Positions 1-11,323 of a stretch of DNA of 64,000 nucleotides are shown one piece after another. The position numbers and the translations under genes are program-made. Numbering within the stretch: the stretch's first letter is position 1; each line of letters opens with the position of its first letter. Source of the stretch: Henckelia pumila (lineage: Eukaryota > Streptophyta > Magnoliopsida > Lamiales > Gesneriaceae); contig NW_027331833.1 of the NCBI RefSeq assembly GCF_033568475.1, positions 5,022,001 to 5,086,000 of the forward strand, read 5' to 3'. The notes beneath the pieces were generated by a model. It saw nothing but the letters and a program-made list of their open reading frames with translations, had not been told where the DNA came from and searched no databases.

Positions 1-883
1 TCAATCAAATGATGCTCAAAATCTGGAAAAACAACAAGAGATCTAAATCAAAATCTATCCAATCAATAAATCAAACGATCAAGTAAATCTCTTTACCGAT
101 CTTCGGCCAACTTTCGACGATACGAATTCTGCTTACTCCGAGCTCAACAATCTTCAACCCAATCTGTACGGAGATGCATAAGAGCTCAATATCGTTCAAA
201 CAACTCAAATCAACTCTAAAAACTCAAACAAACTCTCAAATTCCCAAAACTTCAAACCGGCGGCATAACGGATAAAAACTGCCAACCAAAAATTCATCAA
301 ACAACAACAACAATCTAATTCAACTCCCAAATTCATCAAACAATCAAAAACTCATCAAAAACAACTCAAAACATAATTCTCAGACTTGACAAAAATCTAA
401 TATATTCCAAAAATCATAAAAATTCCAAACTTTGCTCTTCTTCTGATCTGACTTCAAATAAATGCTACATGCAAGCTCAAGAACAACATCTCCAAGAATA
501 ATCAAATTCCATCGACATCCAAAAATCAAAGTATAGCTGATCAAAGAAAAACTTACGATATAACGAAGCTCTTGCAGCCGTGATCGCGAATATGTCTTCA
601 GATTAAAATTCTATCGGACGGATTGAGCAAAACTCGGAAATCAAAAGCTTAAAGATCTCATTTCTTGAGCTTCAATGGAGGAGAAGGCGTGAGGAAGGAG
701 GAGAGGAGACTAGTCAATTCCATAAGATTGAAGATAATATATAAAATCTTATTTTTGCACTTTAGTCCTTGAAAAATCCAAAATTTGCAATATTGTCCCT
801 GAGCAATATCAAATCAGTCCTCAAATCCTATAATCTCCAAATAACTCTAATAAACTCAATTAAGATAAATTCAAGGCGATACA
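1..883 (-). repeat. Truncated gypsy-type LTR, cut by window edge
   Basis: This stretch aligns by eye, with many differences, to the LTRs at 57003-58861 and 61545-63551 and, reversed, to the solo LTR at 46818-48837. Shared landmarks are a stretch reading 'ttacgatataacgaagctct' near 552, the 'cggacgga' block near 614, the 'cactttagtccttgaaaa' block near 758 and the terminal 'aggcgataca' at 874-883, which corresponds to 'gggcgttaca' in the younger copies. Read on the minus strand the LTR starts at 883 with TG. Its other end lies left of the window. It is the most diverged copy of the family here. Confidence 0.75.
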
Positions 884-1477
884 GTTATTATCCTGATGGC
901 ACTCCCTTGGAATTTATAGATGTTGATAAATATGTGAATTCCCCTCCCCCGATGTGTAACCACATATTATGTTGTAATGAACTCAATTAATATTTTCTTT
1001 TATTACTCTTGTTTGGTATAATGTTTTGAACTCAACTAGCTCAACCATGTAATATTATAAATTTTCGGTCCAAGCTAATAGATCGGCCATATATTTTTAT
1101 GTAAATTACCATTTGTCGCCGATTTTAATTAAGACGATTACCAAGTCAAAATGAACTAAATCAAACTTAGTTATACTAGCCACATCACAGTTAATAATCA
1201 AACTCGATCTGAATTAGATCGGCCTCAATACTTAAAACCATACAAATGGATGGTCCAGTTTGAATTAGGTCGATCACGATACTTTAATAATAATAAGAAA
1301 TCGAAATTATCTGAATTCCCAAGAGGTCGACATCGTAAATTAGTATTACAAAAGGTAAATCAATTTTAATCTCTAAATTTGGGACCAACACTTAAAACGG
1401 TAAAGGTAGATAAGATGACCCCAAACTTGTTGAGGCTAAACATTTAGCTTATAAAAGGCTAATCCGATGTGAAGATT
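884..1477. other. AT-rich spacer, no gene recognised
   Basis: About 600 bases with no coding similarity or clear repeat structure that I can recognise. It lies between the LTR fragment on the left and the tandem repeats at the 3' end of the Tat relic, so it may be decayed 3' LTR of that relic; this is a guess from position only. Confidence 0.4.
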
Positions 1478-1738
1478 GATGTGATCAAGGCTCTTGAAAA
1501 TAAGGTCTTTAAGGACATGTGCTCAGTGTGACCGAAGTGAGTTTGACTTGACAAAGGCTCCAAAAAATGAGATAATCAAAGACCTGAGCTCGGCCTAGCC
1601 AAGGTGATATTGACGTGAACAAGGATCCTAAAAATGAGGTCATCAAGGACCTGAGATCGACGTGAGCTTGATGTGATCAAGGCTCCTGAAAGCGAGGTCA
1701 TAAGGACCGGAGCTCGGCGTGACCAAGGTGAGTGTGTG
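1478..1738. repeat. Four imperfect ~65-bp tandem repeats (Tat 3' UTR)
   Basis: Four successive units each contain a version of 'gatcaaggctcctgaaa', then 'gaggtcat..aaggacc', then 'gagctcggcgtgaccaaggt'. Period is about 60-68 bp with heavy divergence. They lie just downstream (minus sense) of the pol end of the Tat relic, the place where Tat-lineage elements are known to hold tandem repeats in their 3' untranslated region. Confidence 0.75.
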
Positions 1739-1849
1739 TTAATTTGAGTTAATTTGAGATAATATGACACCCAATTATTTAAAGAAAACACTATTTAAAT
1801 CCAATTATAACTTAAAATAAAGAAAATCAACATTGTATTAGTTAAGAGT

Positions 1850-3010
1850 AATACTTGCGTAAATGGTACATTCAAAGGCCTCTTCAACTTCTCGCCCTCC
1901 GAATCCTCCAAGTAATATGCATCTGATATGAGTCGTTCCACTACTTTGAAGGACCCTTCCCACTTTGGATCATGTTTTCCCACATTTACTTCTTGGACTT
2001 TCCTCAGCACCAAATCTCCGATCTGAAAATCCTTCCGATGGACTGGCGATTACAATACCGAGCTATCATTCTTTTATAAGTTTCTAATCCGATAGAAGTA
2101 GTTTCCCTATTTTCCTATAGTAAATTTAGATCAACAAATCTTCTCTCATCATTCTCGCCATAAAATGTAATCGAAGCTAAATTTTGTACAATCTCCACGA
2201 GGAGGACGACTTCATTCTCATACACCAAGCTGAAGGGATATTCTCCAGTGCCGATCTTAGGAGTAGTTCGGTATGAACAAAGCACACTGGGGAGCTCATC
2301 CACCCAACTCCCTTGTGCTCTTCCCATCCTTGTCTTTAGACTTGCACCAAAGACCTAATGGTGACCTCTACATGATCATTTCTCTATGGGTAGATTACTA
2401 ATGTAAACTGTTGTAATTTCATCTCTTTGCACCATGTATAGATCTGAGCTCTTTGAAACTACCTCCCATTGTTGAGATCAATTGTTGAGGTACTCCGAAT
2501 CTGTACACAATGTTTCTTGGATCCATAGGAACTTGAGGAATTCTCCTTCAATGATTTTAGTCAAAGCCTCAACCCTCAGCCTCAACTCACTTTGGAAAAA
2601 TAGTCTATTGAAAAAAGCTATAATTCCATTTGATTGTTGTTGGAGGGAAAAGTCCCACTATTTTATTGCCACGTTGTTCAAAAGAACATGCCGCCAGTAT
2701 CACTTTCACCATTGCTTCTGGCTAGTGTTGCAGCCTATTATGTCGATGGCAGCTATAATAAGTGGTGATCAATGTTCGAGCATCTTTCTGTTTGTTGGCA
2801 AAAAAATATCCGGCCAGCAGTACCTTCCAAACTAAAAATTATGAAATCATATGGTTGCCATAGCACCGCTTGTGTATTTCTCTTAGAAAATAATTGGATT
2901 CCCGAGAACCCAAGAGCTTCAGGAGAGGTCCGGAGAATGGATTCTCATACAATACTTTTTCCACCAACACAAACTGAGGGTATGTTGTTTCAACCTATAA
3001 GCTTTCTTTG
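1850..3010 (-). pseudogene. Tat relic: integrase and pol C-terminus
   Basis: Minus-strand reading gives the end of a Ty3/gypsy pol in pieces. Around 2400-2700 are 'FLKFLW' and 'YRFGVPQQLIS'-like segments of the integrase core (DNA strand transfer during insertion). At 2115-2327 comes 'GSWVDELPSVLCSYRTTPKI' followed by 'PFSLVYENEVVLLVE', the core's C-terminal side. At 1850-2013 comes the GPF-like tail 'HDPKWEGSFKVVERL'. Frames change several times and stops are frequent, so no integrase can be made. The same region is far better kept in the second Tat element (56562-57002 and 63552-64000). Confidence 0.75.
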
Positions 3011-3322
3011 GATCCTTAGGTAGCTCTCTTTTTTCATCTATCCCAAGAGGTCAGCTCTCCAATCCCTTTCCTCTTGTTCAGGAGGAGGGAGGGAGAGGGT
3101 GTGAGCTCCACCTGAACCACCACCTTCCTAGTTTTCCAATCAAGAAGTGAAGTAGTAATTTTGGAAAGATAATCCACTTTATAGTTATGTTCTCAAGGGA
3201 TCTGATCGAACAGGACCTCGCTAAAGAGCTCTTTTTCCTCTTCTACCCCCTTTAGGTGTTTCTTTAATTTTTCACTCTTTGCAAGATATAAAACATTTTT
3301 CCGATGATATACAAATTTGGAA

Positions 3323-3658
3323 TCAGAATAAAGGCGTATCTGTCTTTCCTAGGCCTTTCTCGTAGCTTAGAGACAAGCTAAAAAAAAATTCACATTTTGC
3401 TTCATTATTAGATGCTCTGAAATCAAATCTCACGACCAACCTAATATCATCACCTCTTGGGGAGATCATCAAGACTCCAACACCATTATCTTCACTGCTT
3501 GAGGATTGATCCATGTATACCTCCCTTAAATCCTCAATGTCCATATGCAAGGTTTTAACCAAGAAATCAGTCAAATCTTGAGCCTTAATAGCTATCATGA
3601 GCTTGTATTGAATGTCGCACTCTCTTAACTCCGATCCGTTGTCTATTTTTCTAGCCAA
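3323..3658 (-). pseudogene. Tat relic: RNase H domain
   Basis: The longest open piece of the relic. It contains 'EVYMDQSSSSEDNGVGVLMI' and 'VRFDFRASNNEAKCE', the signature of the plant gypsy RNase H that removes RNA from the RNA:DNA hybrid during reverse transcription. The first catalytic Asp (YMD) and the Glu in NEAKCE are recognisable, and the spacing of the glycines matches the family. The frame is lost on both sides, and the segment after NEAKCE runs into unrelated residues, so this is a dead fragment. Confidence 0.8.
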
Positions 3659-3949
3659 CTTAAGACATCAGAACGAGTCAGGATTCTTCCAACTAGACTA
3701 TTGGTCAAGACCGTAATCAGATGAGACAAGAAATAAGGTCTTAAATCTTAATCTTTGATTTGTCATCACTAGAGCCAATGTCAGCTTCTCAACCCTCGAA
3801 TAACGCAACACGGAACCCTTAAGAGAATGGGATATAATATACTAGATGATGGTTCATCCCATTTTTTTGATGAGTACAAAGCTTAAACTCCCTTAGTAGC
3901 CGATAAATATACATATTGTTTCTCACTTGGGGACAAATTTGGCAAGAAC

Positions 3950-4870
3950 TATGAGTTTGGTAAGGTAAGCCTTGAGATCATCAAATTTCTTTCCACATTT
4001 ATCATCCCGATTGAATTTTTTTCTCTTCGGATGGCCATTAAAAATGTAAACTGCGATGAGCTAGCATGGAAATAAAATGATACAAATTTTTTATCCTTCC
4101 TTCCATTAATTGTTGAACTTCTTGAAGGTTGCGGGGAGCTAAGATGGATTGTATAACCTGCACCTTCTCGGGTTTATCTTCAATACCCTTTTCAATAACC
4201 ATATATCCCAAAACCTTCCCACTCCTTACCCCAAACACATTTCTCGAGATTCGGCTTTATCCAATACGACATCATTGTGGAGAAATTTTTTGTCAGGTCG
4301 GCCACCAGGTTGGAACCACCTTGGGACTTGAACAAGATATCATTAACATAAACTTCAACATTAAGGTCGATCTGCTTTAAGAACACCTTGTCCATCAACC
4401 ACTGGTATATGGACCTGACATTCTTAAGGCCAAATGGAATTATAACATAGCAAAAGGTTCTATCCGACATGATAAAACTCACTTTATCCTAATATTCTCT
4501 AGCTAACGGAATCTGGTGATATCCCTAGTAGGTGTCCATGAAAAAAAAATACTGGTGACCTACCGTTGAGTCCACCAATCGATCAATCCATGAAAAAAGG
4601 TAGCAATCCTTTGTACACTATTCAGGTCCCTAAAATTGACACACATTCTCCACTTTCCCGAGTTCTTTGGAACGAACACAATATTTGGCAACCAGGTTGG
4701 GAATTAGACCTCCCGAATATGACCTGCATTAAGAATGTCGTTTTTTTATTTGAATCTCCTAGCTCCAAGAATAATATTATGTTGGTGTTCCATTACTTTC
4801 GGGATCACCCTAATGCTCCATTACTTTTGGGCTCACCCCAATGAGTTATCTAGTTGACCAGGAAAATGCA
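3950..4870 (-). pseudogene. Tat relic: reverse transcriptase
   Basis: Minus-strand pieces read through an RT palm in order: 'NSGKWRMC'-like sequence near 4660, a 'GYHQIPLA'-like segment near 4510, 'CYVIIPFGLKNV' near 4440, the catalytic box as 'VYVNDILFKS' near 4340 and 'KPNLEKCVWG' near 4240. The active-site motif is YVND where functional enzymes have YVDD, so the second metal-binding Asp of the pair is altered. Frameshifts separate the N-terminal and palm parts. Confidence 0.8.
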
Positions 4871-5283
4871 TCCTAATTATTTTTCAAACAAGCCACTAGA
4901 TTGGGCTTAGATAATGGATCCAGGTCGGATGTCACCTTAATATTTCTCCTCTGTAAGACATATCAACCAACACATAATTTTCCTCATCTAGAAACACCTC
5001 TTAGTGAGAAACCAAGGTGTCTAAGGAGCCATCACCATATATACTTCTCTCCTAGTACTTTTGGAATCTATCCTCACCTCATTCACTTAACACCATCGAG
5101 ATAATTTTTTTTATCTCCACGAACAACCCGCATTTATCTCCCAATAGGAAACTTCAACTTCTTATGTTATATAGGAACCAACACCCTAAAATTAACCAAG
5201 AAGATTGATAGAGGATATCATCGTACGAGGGTGGAGCGTACAACACAATGAAGCAGGCCACCTTCGTGACGTGTTGTTCACCA

Positions 5284-5592
5284 CTACAAAGAGATAAATG
5301 AAGCATTATATCTATACCAAAGGCTGCACACTATATCCCGTGAATCCACGAAGGGCAGTTCTGATATATCTCCATATGATCCAATGTTTTTTTTAAATAT
5401 GATATTTATCAATCTGTCCATATCCACGAAAATATGCGCCACATAAAATTTAGCTATGGTGAGGGTAACTGGGAGGGCATCATTATGGGGTGCTACCACA
5501 TTCTTCAAATTTTTTGGCCTGAAACCAATATCAGGATCAATATGGTGATTAGGCTGGTCACCTACCCCAGAGCTCTCTAACCTTGCTCCCAT
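5284..5592 (-). pseudogene. Tat relic: aspartic protease region
   Basis: The minus-strand frame reads 'HNDALPVTLTIAKFYVAHIF' and then 'VDMDRLINIIFKK'. This matches the Tat protease region, where a 'NDALV.T..IANY.V.RIFVD' stretch leads to the catalytic D-[ST]-G. Here the triad reads D-M-D, so the catalytic site is lost. It sits between gag and RT, as expected. Confidence 0.7.
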
Positions 5593-5859
5593 GCACTTTC
5601 TAAGCCCTCCCCGAATTCTCGTTGATGGCTTCTCCTGAGATCATGTGTATCATACCTTGGGTAGGATGATTGACTATCTATTCAATTGTATTTCCTTGAT
5701 TGTCGAGGGTGGTCGCCTGGTGAACCTTGTTCATGCTGGTCGGTTCTATCCCTTTTTGGCCCATTTATGGGGTTTTCCAAAGGTGGTTTCCTACTCCTCT
5801 GATGGTGCTAAAATGGTTCCACTCATCGGGTCAGCACGACCCTTAATCGGTGATCTTCC

Positions 5860-6900
5860 TGGATGATTTCTGAACATTCATTTATAGTGTGCTCATATTA
5901 CTGGTGGAATCAAAAAAATTTATCTGAAGGTAGAATTCGGAGGTCTCTTCTCAGCATTCCTCGGCCCCTCCAACTTCTGCTCGTCCTCACAGATTTTTGT
6001 CACTTTCTAAACTCATGATAGTCGCTCTTTACCTCGGGTTTGATCGTCTGTTGCTCTCTTTACCCCATTGTTTAATTTTTCTCTTTTTTTTCTTCCAAAC
6101 TCACATCCGATCTCCTCTACCTCTGTGTATCATCAAGGTTCACATACTTCTCCTCTCAAAAAAGGAGCTCGTAATAAATTCTAGGGGGTTTTTTATCAAA
6201 TATTTGAAGAATTTCCCATCTCTCAAACCTTGAGTGAAATAATTAACCAAGGTTTCAGTGGTAGCAGCTGGTACCTCCAGGGCGACAACATTAAATCATT
6301 GAATGGACTCCCTTAAGGGCTCAACCTTTGTCTGCTTCATGAAAAAAAATCTCAAAGACTTTTTGAAATACTTTCTGCTTCCAAATTGATGCACAAAATT
6401 CGTGCGAAAATCCTGAAAGCAACCAATAGTGTCGTGCAAAATAAGATTAAACCATTGCCAATTCTACATCACTTGGGTGGTGAGGAAAACTCGACATTTG
6501 ATTCCATCTCAATACCCGTGCAACAAGGCAGCATTTTAAAACCTTCGCAAATGCACTTCTTGAGTGCTACCATCATACGCCCCAATGACGGGGATATGAA
6601 AATTTAAAATGAAGTCCTCAACAAGGATAGCCAGGGAAAATGGGTTCTCCTTGTTAAGTGTAGTAGGTTGGCCACCTACCTGCCGACCTAATCTCTTGAT
6701 CTCGTCCAACATCATATTTATCGGGTTCTTAGGATGATTCTCTGCACCATGCGATGGAGGATTTGGTGGTGTAGGTTGATTGCAACGAAGGGCTTTCTAC
6801 ATAGTGCAAGAGATCAGCTGGGAGAGTTGATCAAAAGTCAGGTTTACCACATTTCCTCCACCACGTTGATGTCTAGACATATCTACGTTTTATCTCATAT
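5860..6900 (-). pseudogene. Tat relic: gag
   Basis: Minus-strand translation in shifting frames gives the Tat gag core: 'PVIGAYDGSTQEVHL' near 6585-6540, then 'KNAALLHGY' and 'GIKCRVF', then a Trp-containing segment and 'SIQWFN' near 6310. Gag packages the element RNA in cytoplasmic particles. At least four frame changes and several stops occur. The region ends at the primer-binding site. Confidence 0.7.
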
Positions 6901-6904
6901 TTTT

Positions 6905-6919
6905 CCACAGATGACGCCA
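6905..6919 (-). promoter_or_regulatory. Primer-binding site of the Tat relic
   Basis: Minus-strand sequence TGGCGTCATCTGTGG begins two bases inside the LTR boundary (LTR starts TG at 6922). Tat-lineage elements use closely similar sites to bind a tRNA 3' end that primes reverse transcription. It fixes element orientation and the LTR start. Confidence 0.7.
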
Positions 6920-6921
6920 AT

Positions 6922-8190
6922 TGATATTGCTAAAAAACTTGATCTCCCGACCGAGCTAAGAGTCTCTTCCAACCTGGATATGGTGGTAATTAGCAGAGCG
7001 AAAGTGGCTTTTCGACCTGAAGATTAGTGGTGTTCATATTTCGGATAAAACCGAAAAAACCAGAAATCCAAACCGGAAAAATCAAAGACCGAACCGAACC
7101 GAAAATCATATTTTGTAATTCGGATATAAATATTAAAACCGAAGTTTATTTGTTTCGATTTTGGATTATATATTTTAATTTATTTATATTTTTATTTATA
7201 TTATATATATTATGAGATGATATTTAGTGAATGAATAACCATTTTGAATAATTTTTTGTTGATTGCTGTTTATTTAATCATTGTTGTTGTTTATGTAATT
7301 TATAGTTGATTAGTTGATTGTTCTTTATGTAATTTTTAGTTGATTGTTGTTTTTGTAAGTTATTTAAACTTTATTTTTAAAGTTTTTACTAAGAAATCAT
7401 GTAAAAAGAATATATTTTACAATGTATTTATATTATTAATTTTAATAATTGTATCAAAATCGGAATAATCGTATCAAAATTTGTGTTGTTTTTTTTTTTT
7501 GAAAATATTATAAGAAAATGGTTCGATATTTGTCCTTGTATTGTTTGCTATTTTTTGTTTCTTCACTATATGACTATAACTTTATTGTGTTATGTATTAT
7601 TAATGATCAAATTGACCAAACCAAACCGTATAAACCGGTCCATTATAGTACAAAAACCTAACTGAACCGAAGTAGAATGGTTTGACTTCGGATTACATTT
7701 TTTATAAACCAAAAATCGGAAAACCGAACCGAAATTAGACAAATTAAAACTGAACCGACCGATGAACACCCCTACTGAAGATGGCCTGAAACCACGAGAA
7801 AGAGTTTTAGAAGGAGGTCGGTAGGTTTTTTCGGCGTATTCTCTCCGACGCTCAAGTCAGATATTCAAATTGAGAGAATATAGTGAGTGTTGTGTGTGGA
7901 TGAGTCCGTTTGAATGAATCGATAAAGAGATCAAACCTGGTATTTATAGGGGTGGTTACTAGATTTAGTGTCATGTTTTCTTAACGAAAATCCTTCCTTA
8001 TAGGGATAAAAATCCCGTGAATCTCGGTGGGATTCTCACTTAGTTTTTCGCCTAAAGATGAAAATTTGTTTCTCCCAAATGATAAAAACATGTTCTTCAT
8101 GTTGGTCATGATGAGCTGACCTGATGAGTGTTGTTTATCTAAGGGATTGTCCTGAGCTGATTAGCATGGTGAGCTGACATGGATGTATAG
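6922..8190 (-). repeat. 5' LTR of the Tat relic, multiply interrupted
   Basis: The LTR starts at 6922 next to the primer-binding site. It is interrupted at 7025-7774 by a hAT MITE, then resumes with a block ('ttttttcggcgtattctctc', 'gacgctcaagtcag' around 7829-7858) that resembles 51679-51716 in the second Tat LTR. At 8191 the Athila element splits it again. Short degenerate ~17-bp repeats of the form 'ctgacctaggtatatgg' run across the Athila insertion site (8150-8190, 19153-19206, 19687-19735). Its outer end was not located; 20204-20300 may still belong to it. Confidence 0.65.
7025..7774. mobile_element. hAT-type non-autonomous element with 8-bp TSD
   Basis: Ends are TAGTGGTGTTCA (7025) and TGAACACCCCTA (7774), an inverted pair with one mismatch. 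The 8-bp direct repeat CTGAAGAT flanks it at 7017-7024 and 7775-7782. An 8-bp duplication and a TAGGGGTG-type end are typical of hAT transposons. Subterminal regions are dense in 'accgaaccgaa'-type motifs on both sides, as expected for transposase-binding repeats. No transposase is encoded. Confidence 0.9.
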
Positions 8191-9843
8191 TGCTACAACT
8201 TAAATTGTAATTCACCCAAGTGTAGGTTGTCTGCAAGTAATATACTCGTGAGTACGAGATCGATCCACGGAGAGGATGTTGTAAGTTTAATTTTAGCAAT
8301 GATATATTATAGATTAAAATATTATTATAAAACTTTAAATACACAAATTATAAAATTGTCAAGGTTTCAAAGGTTCATTGTTGGTTTATTTAAGATTGCT
8401 TAATAAAAATAAATAAAAGAAACTAAAATAAGAATAAACATAAAAGAACAATGAAATATTTAAACAAGTATATCATATAATATAGTTCCCACTATATTAA
8501 TATCAGCCGATATTTAATACATGGTACCCATAATATATATATAAATGCATAAATATAAATTGACATAAAAGTAAATGTTAGATCAAATCACAATATTTCA
8601 TTTAGAACAACCGGCAGAACCACGCTATCGTCTAAATAAAATATATGACTTTATGTTAGATGTGATAAAGTAAATGTTAGTTGCGGAAAAATAAATGTTA
8701 TATGCGAGAAAGTAAATGTTAGTTGCGATAAAGTAAAAGTTAGATGCGAGAAAGTAAATGTTAGTTCAAATCACAATATATTATTTAGAACAACCGACAG
8801 TGTCACGCTATCGTCTAAATAATATATATGACTTTATTATAAATAGATACTTATATTTATAGTATATAATTATTGTAGTATTTATTGTATCATATTTGAC
8901 AACAAATCAAGGTAACCACATTCAAGGTACCAAGCATTTGATGTAAATAGATAACAACAAATCTTCCAAAATTATACCTACAAATAAGGATCAATTAGAA
9001 AAACAAAATAGAAATAAAAAAAGAGAAGAATATACAAAATATAAACAATCTTACTTGACCAACAATGAAACCTTTTCACTTTGACATAAAAAGATTTAGC
9101 TTGCCATGAACATGAAACTCAAGAGTAAGGATAAAATAAATTTCATACTTGAACTTGAGAAATATGCACACTCAAACTTTTATTCTCACACACACAATAT
9201 TTATTTTACAAATGAAGACTTCTCTACACTCTTGCACACTACAAAGCTTATACAACACATCTATTTATAGGCCAAATGAGAGCAAGGGTCCAAGACTCAT
9301 TAAATATGAAATAGTAAAGTTGGTGGGTGCTTGTCTCCTTGAATGTCAATACATTGACCCAACTTTAATTGGCATGTTTGATGCCTTAGACTTCCGATTT
9401 TGCTTCTGCACAAAACATATAACACGTAGCCCTTTGTCTGTAGATGTGTTTTGACAACTCATTCACCCCTTTTGGATAAAATATGAAATACTTATGATAT
9501 TTTTACTCCAAGCTGGTCATAGTAAAAGTAAATTTATCTCCATTTTGATGTTTGATTATTTTGATTATCTTAATTAAGTTTTTGGAATTTCTTGTCTTCT
9601 ACAAAGTTGAAGATGCCTCTTTTGTGATTCTACAAGTTTTGAGATTACTCCATTATGACCTCTGTAGCTTGAGTAATTTTATTTTTACCAAACCTGCGCA
9701 AATCGTAAAATACAACATTTTAGTAAAACATTTAAATATAAACACATAACACTAAAATAATACAACTTCATAATTTTACTTAAACTTAAATTTTAAAACA
9801 CACTTTTTAACATATAAATAATTACAAATTTTAAGTTTCATCA
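8191..9843 (-). repeat. Athila 3' LTR
   Basis: Starts TGCTACAACTT and ends TTTCATCA on the plus strand. The element reads on the minus strand, so this left copy is the 3' LTR. It holds four or five units of a ~21-bp repeat ('gcgataaagtaaatgttagt' type) near 8650-8765, one unit fewer than the other LTR. A consensus TATA box (CTATAAATAG, minus strand) lies at 9261-9270. The 101-codon open frame at 9149-9454 is LTR sequence, present in both copies, and not a gene. Confidence 0.95.
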
Positions 9844-9855
9844 CACCCCCAAACC
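9844..9855 (-). promoter_or_regulatory. Athila 3' polypurine tract
   Basis: Minus-strand GGTTTGGGGGTG abuts the 3' LTR exactly at 9843/9844. The tract resists RNase H and primes plus-strand DNA synthesis. Confidence 0.85.
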
Positions 9856-11165
9856 GGCTAATTACTAGTCCCTTAGTAATAAAATATCATAAAATCACAA
9901 GTTAGATTTTTATTCCTTAATATATATATATTCAAATATGCAAACTTTGAAATTTTAAAAACACACTTGTGAGGAGATCATATGTTTATTTATAAATCTC
10001 ATTATCAACCAATATATTAATATGTAATTGGATGGGCTATACATATATAGTTCACACAATATCAAAATATTAAATATATATAATTTTTTTTTACATAAAT
10101 ATTTTCTAAAAACTTTGAGAATAATATAATTAAAATGATAATAGAAATCATTTTCATAACATGTATAATATCAGGAATCTTAATGTAAAAGTCTCAACTC
10201 CATATTCTCTCGGGTTAAAGTATTTCATATATAGCTGTTTTTCACTCATGGAGTTGGAAAAAAATTATACACTCATTGAAAATGGTTAATATGTAAAGCA
10301 GACAATCAAATAACCTAATATTGAAAATAAGATAGGATAATTTACAAAGAATAAACCCATTTTATTTTTGTTTTTCTCTTCTTATTTTTTTTTTCTCTTT
10401 TTTTTTTCCATTTTTTTTATGCACTTGGCTGCGAAATTGTTTTTACATGACCAAATACCTCCAATAAACTATAAATATGTAACACTTTTTTTTTTCTTTT
10501 TTTTTCAAAGTTTATTTATTTATTTATGAGGTAAATCTATTAAGAATTTACCATGAGAATTATAGTAGAGATATTAATACTCTACATCTTTACAATCAAA
10601 CTTCAAACAACTTTGCAGCCAATTTTGTATGCACATTTTTTTATATAATTTTTTTTTTCAAAATGGGTTTAATCTAGCAATCAACCATTTCTTAATAATC
10701 AATAAAAGCTTATAAGTTGTTTTCTCAATTCTCACCTCTCACTCACAAAATTTATGTGAGTATATATTGCACTTTTACAAATTAATTCCTTCAATTATAC
10801 ATGTTATTATTCATTCAATCAATATCACTTTAACTATATAATCATAAAAGTTTTAGAAAATATGTTATTTGAAAACACACAATTATATATTATTTATAAT
10901 TATATCCCATCAATTATATATTTTCTATTAAATTGATAAAAGAAGAATAAATAAACATCTATACAAAAAGACTTCATTTTCTTAGTAGTTTGCAATTTAA
11001 ATATATACGGAATATTAAAATCTAATCTATTGTGATAAGATGATAAATAAAAACTAATGCGTGTCAGGAGTTTTTGACTCCTTACTCTGCCATTGAAAAA
11101 GAAAAATAAATATTATTATAGAAATATATATTTTTTAAATTTTAAAATAATTTTTTTTTAAGCAT
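9856..11165. other. Long AT-rich 3' untranslated region of the Athila
   Basis: About 1.3 kb between the internal and terminal polypurine tracts. It is very AT-rich, with many T runs of 8-10 and stops in all frames. No gene is recognised. Long noncoding 3' regions are usual in Athila elements. Confidence 0.7.
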
Positions 11166-11182
11166 AAACCCTCCCCCAAACC
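11166..11182 (-). promoter_or_regulatory. Second, internal polypurine tract
   Basis: Minus-strand GGTTTGGGGGAGGGTTT lies about 140 bases past the end of the extra ORF and 1.3 kb before the 3' LTR. It shares the 10-base core GGTTTGGGGG with the terminal tract at 9844-9855. A second tract could prime an additional plus strand, as central tracts do in some retroelements; that role is inference. Confidence 0.55.
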
Positions 11183-11323
11183 TGAATATGACATTTTTTT
11201 AATTTTTTTTATTAAAAAAAAGAGTACATGATGAAAGAGATATCACCTGGAATTTATTGAAGATGAGGAACAAACACAAACCATTTCGTGACATGTTGAA
11301 TCAATGATGACTTCAACGTCTTC

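Larger units (their letters stand above)
1478..8190 (-). mobile_element. Degenerate Tat-lineage Ty3/gypsy retrotransposon
   Basis: On the minus strand, high to low coordinate, this relic shows LTR sequence, a primer-binding site at 6905-6919, gag, protease, reverse transcriptase, RNase H, integrase and the pol tail, then tandem repeats. That is gypsy order (integrase after RNase H). Every domain is broken by frameshifts and stops. Tat assignment rests on the primer-binding site (TGGCGTCATCTGTGG), the gag motif equivalent to 'GAYDGST', and the pol tail 'VLRKVQEVNVGKHDPKWEG'. Its LTR is split by four later insertions, so LTR pieces continue at 19153-19206 and 19687-19735. No clear 3' LTR was found at the left. 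Confidence 0.8.

Noticed and set aside
8640..8765. Short regularly repeated units that could suggest a CRISPR array
   Set aside because: Units are contiguous 21-bp tandem repeats without spacers, inside a plant LTR.
9149..9454. 101-codon plus-strand frame, repeated at 18453-18758
   Set aside because: It lies within both Athila LTRs, antisense to the element, with no domain. Its duplication only reflects LTR identity.
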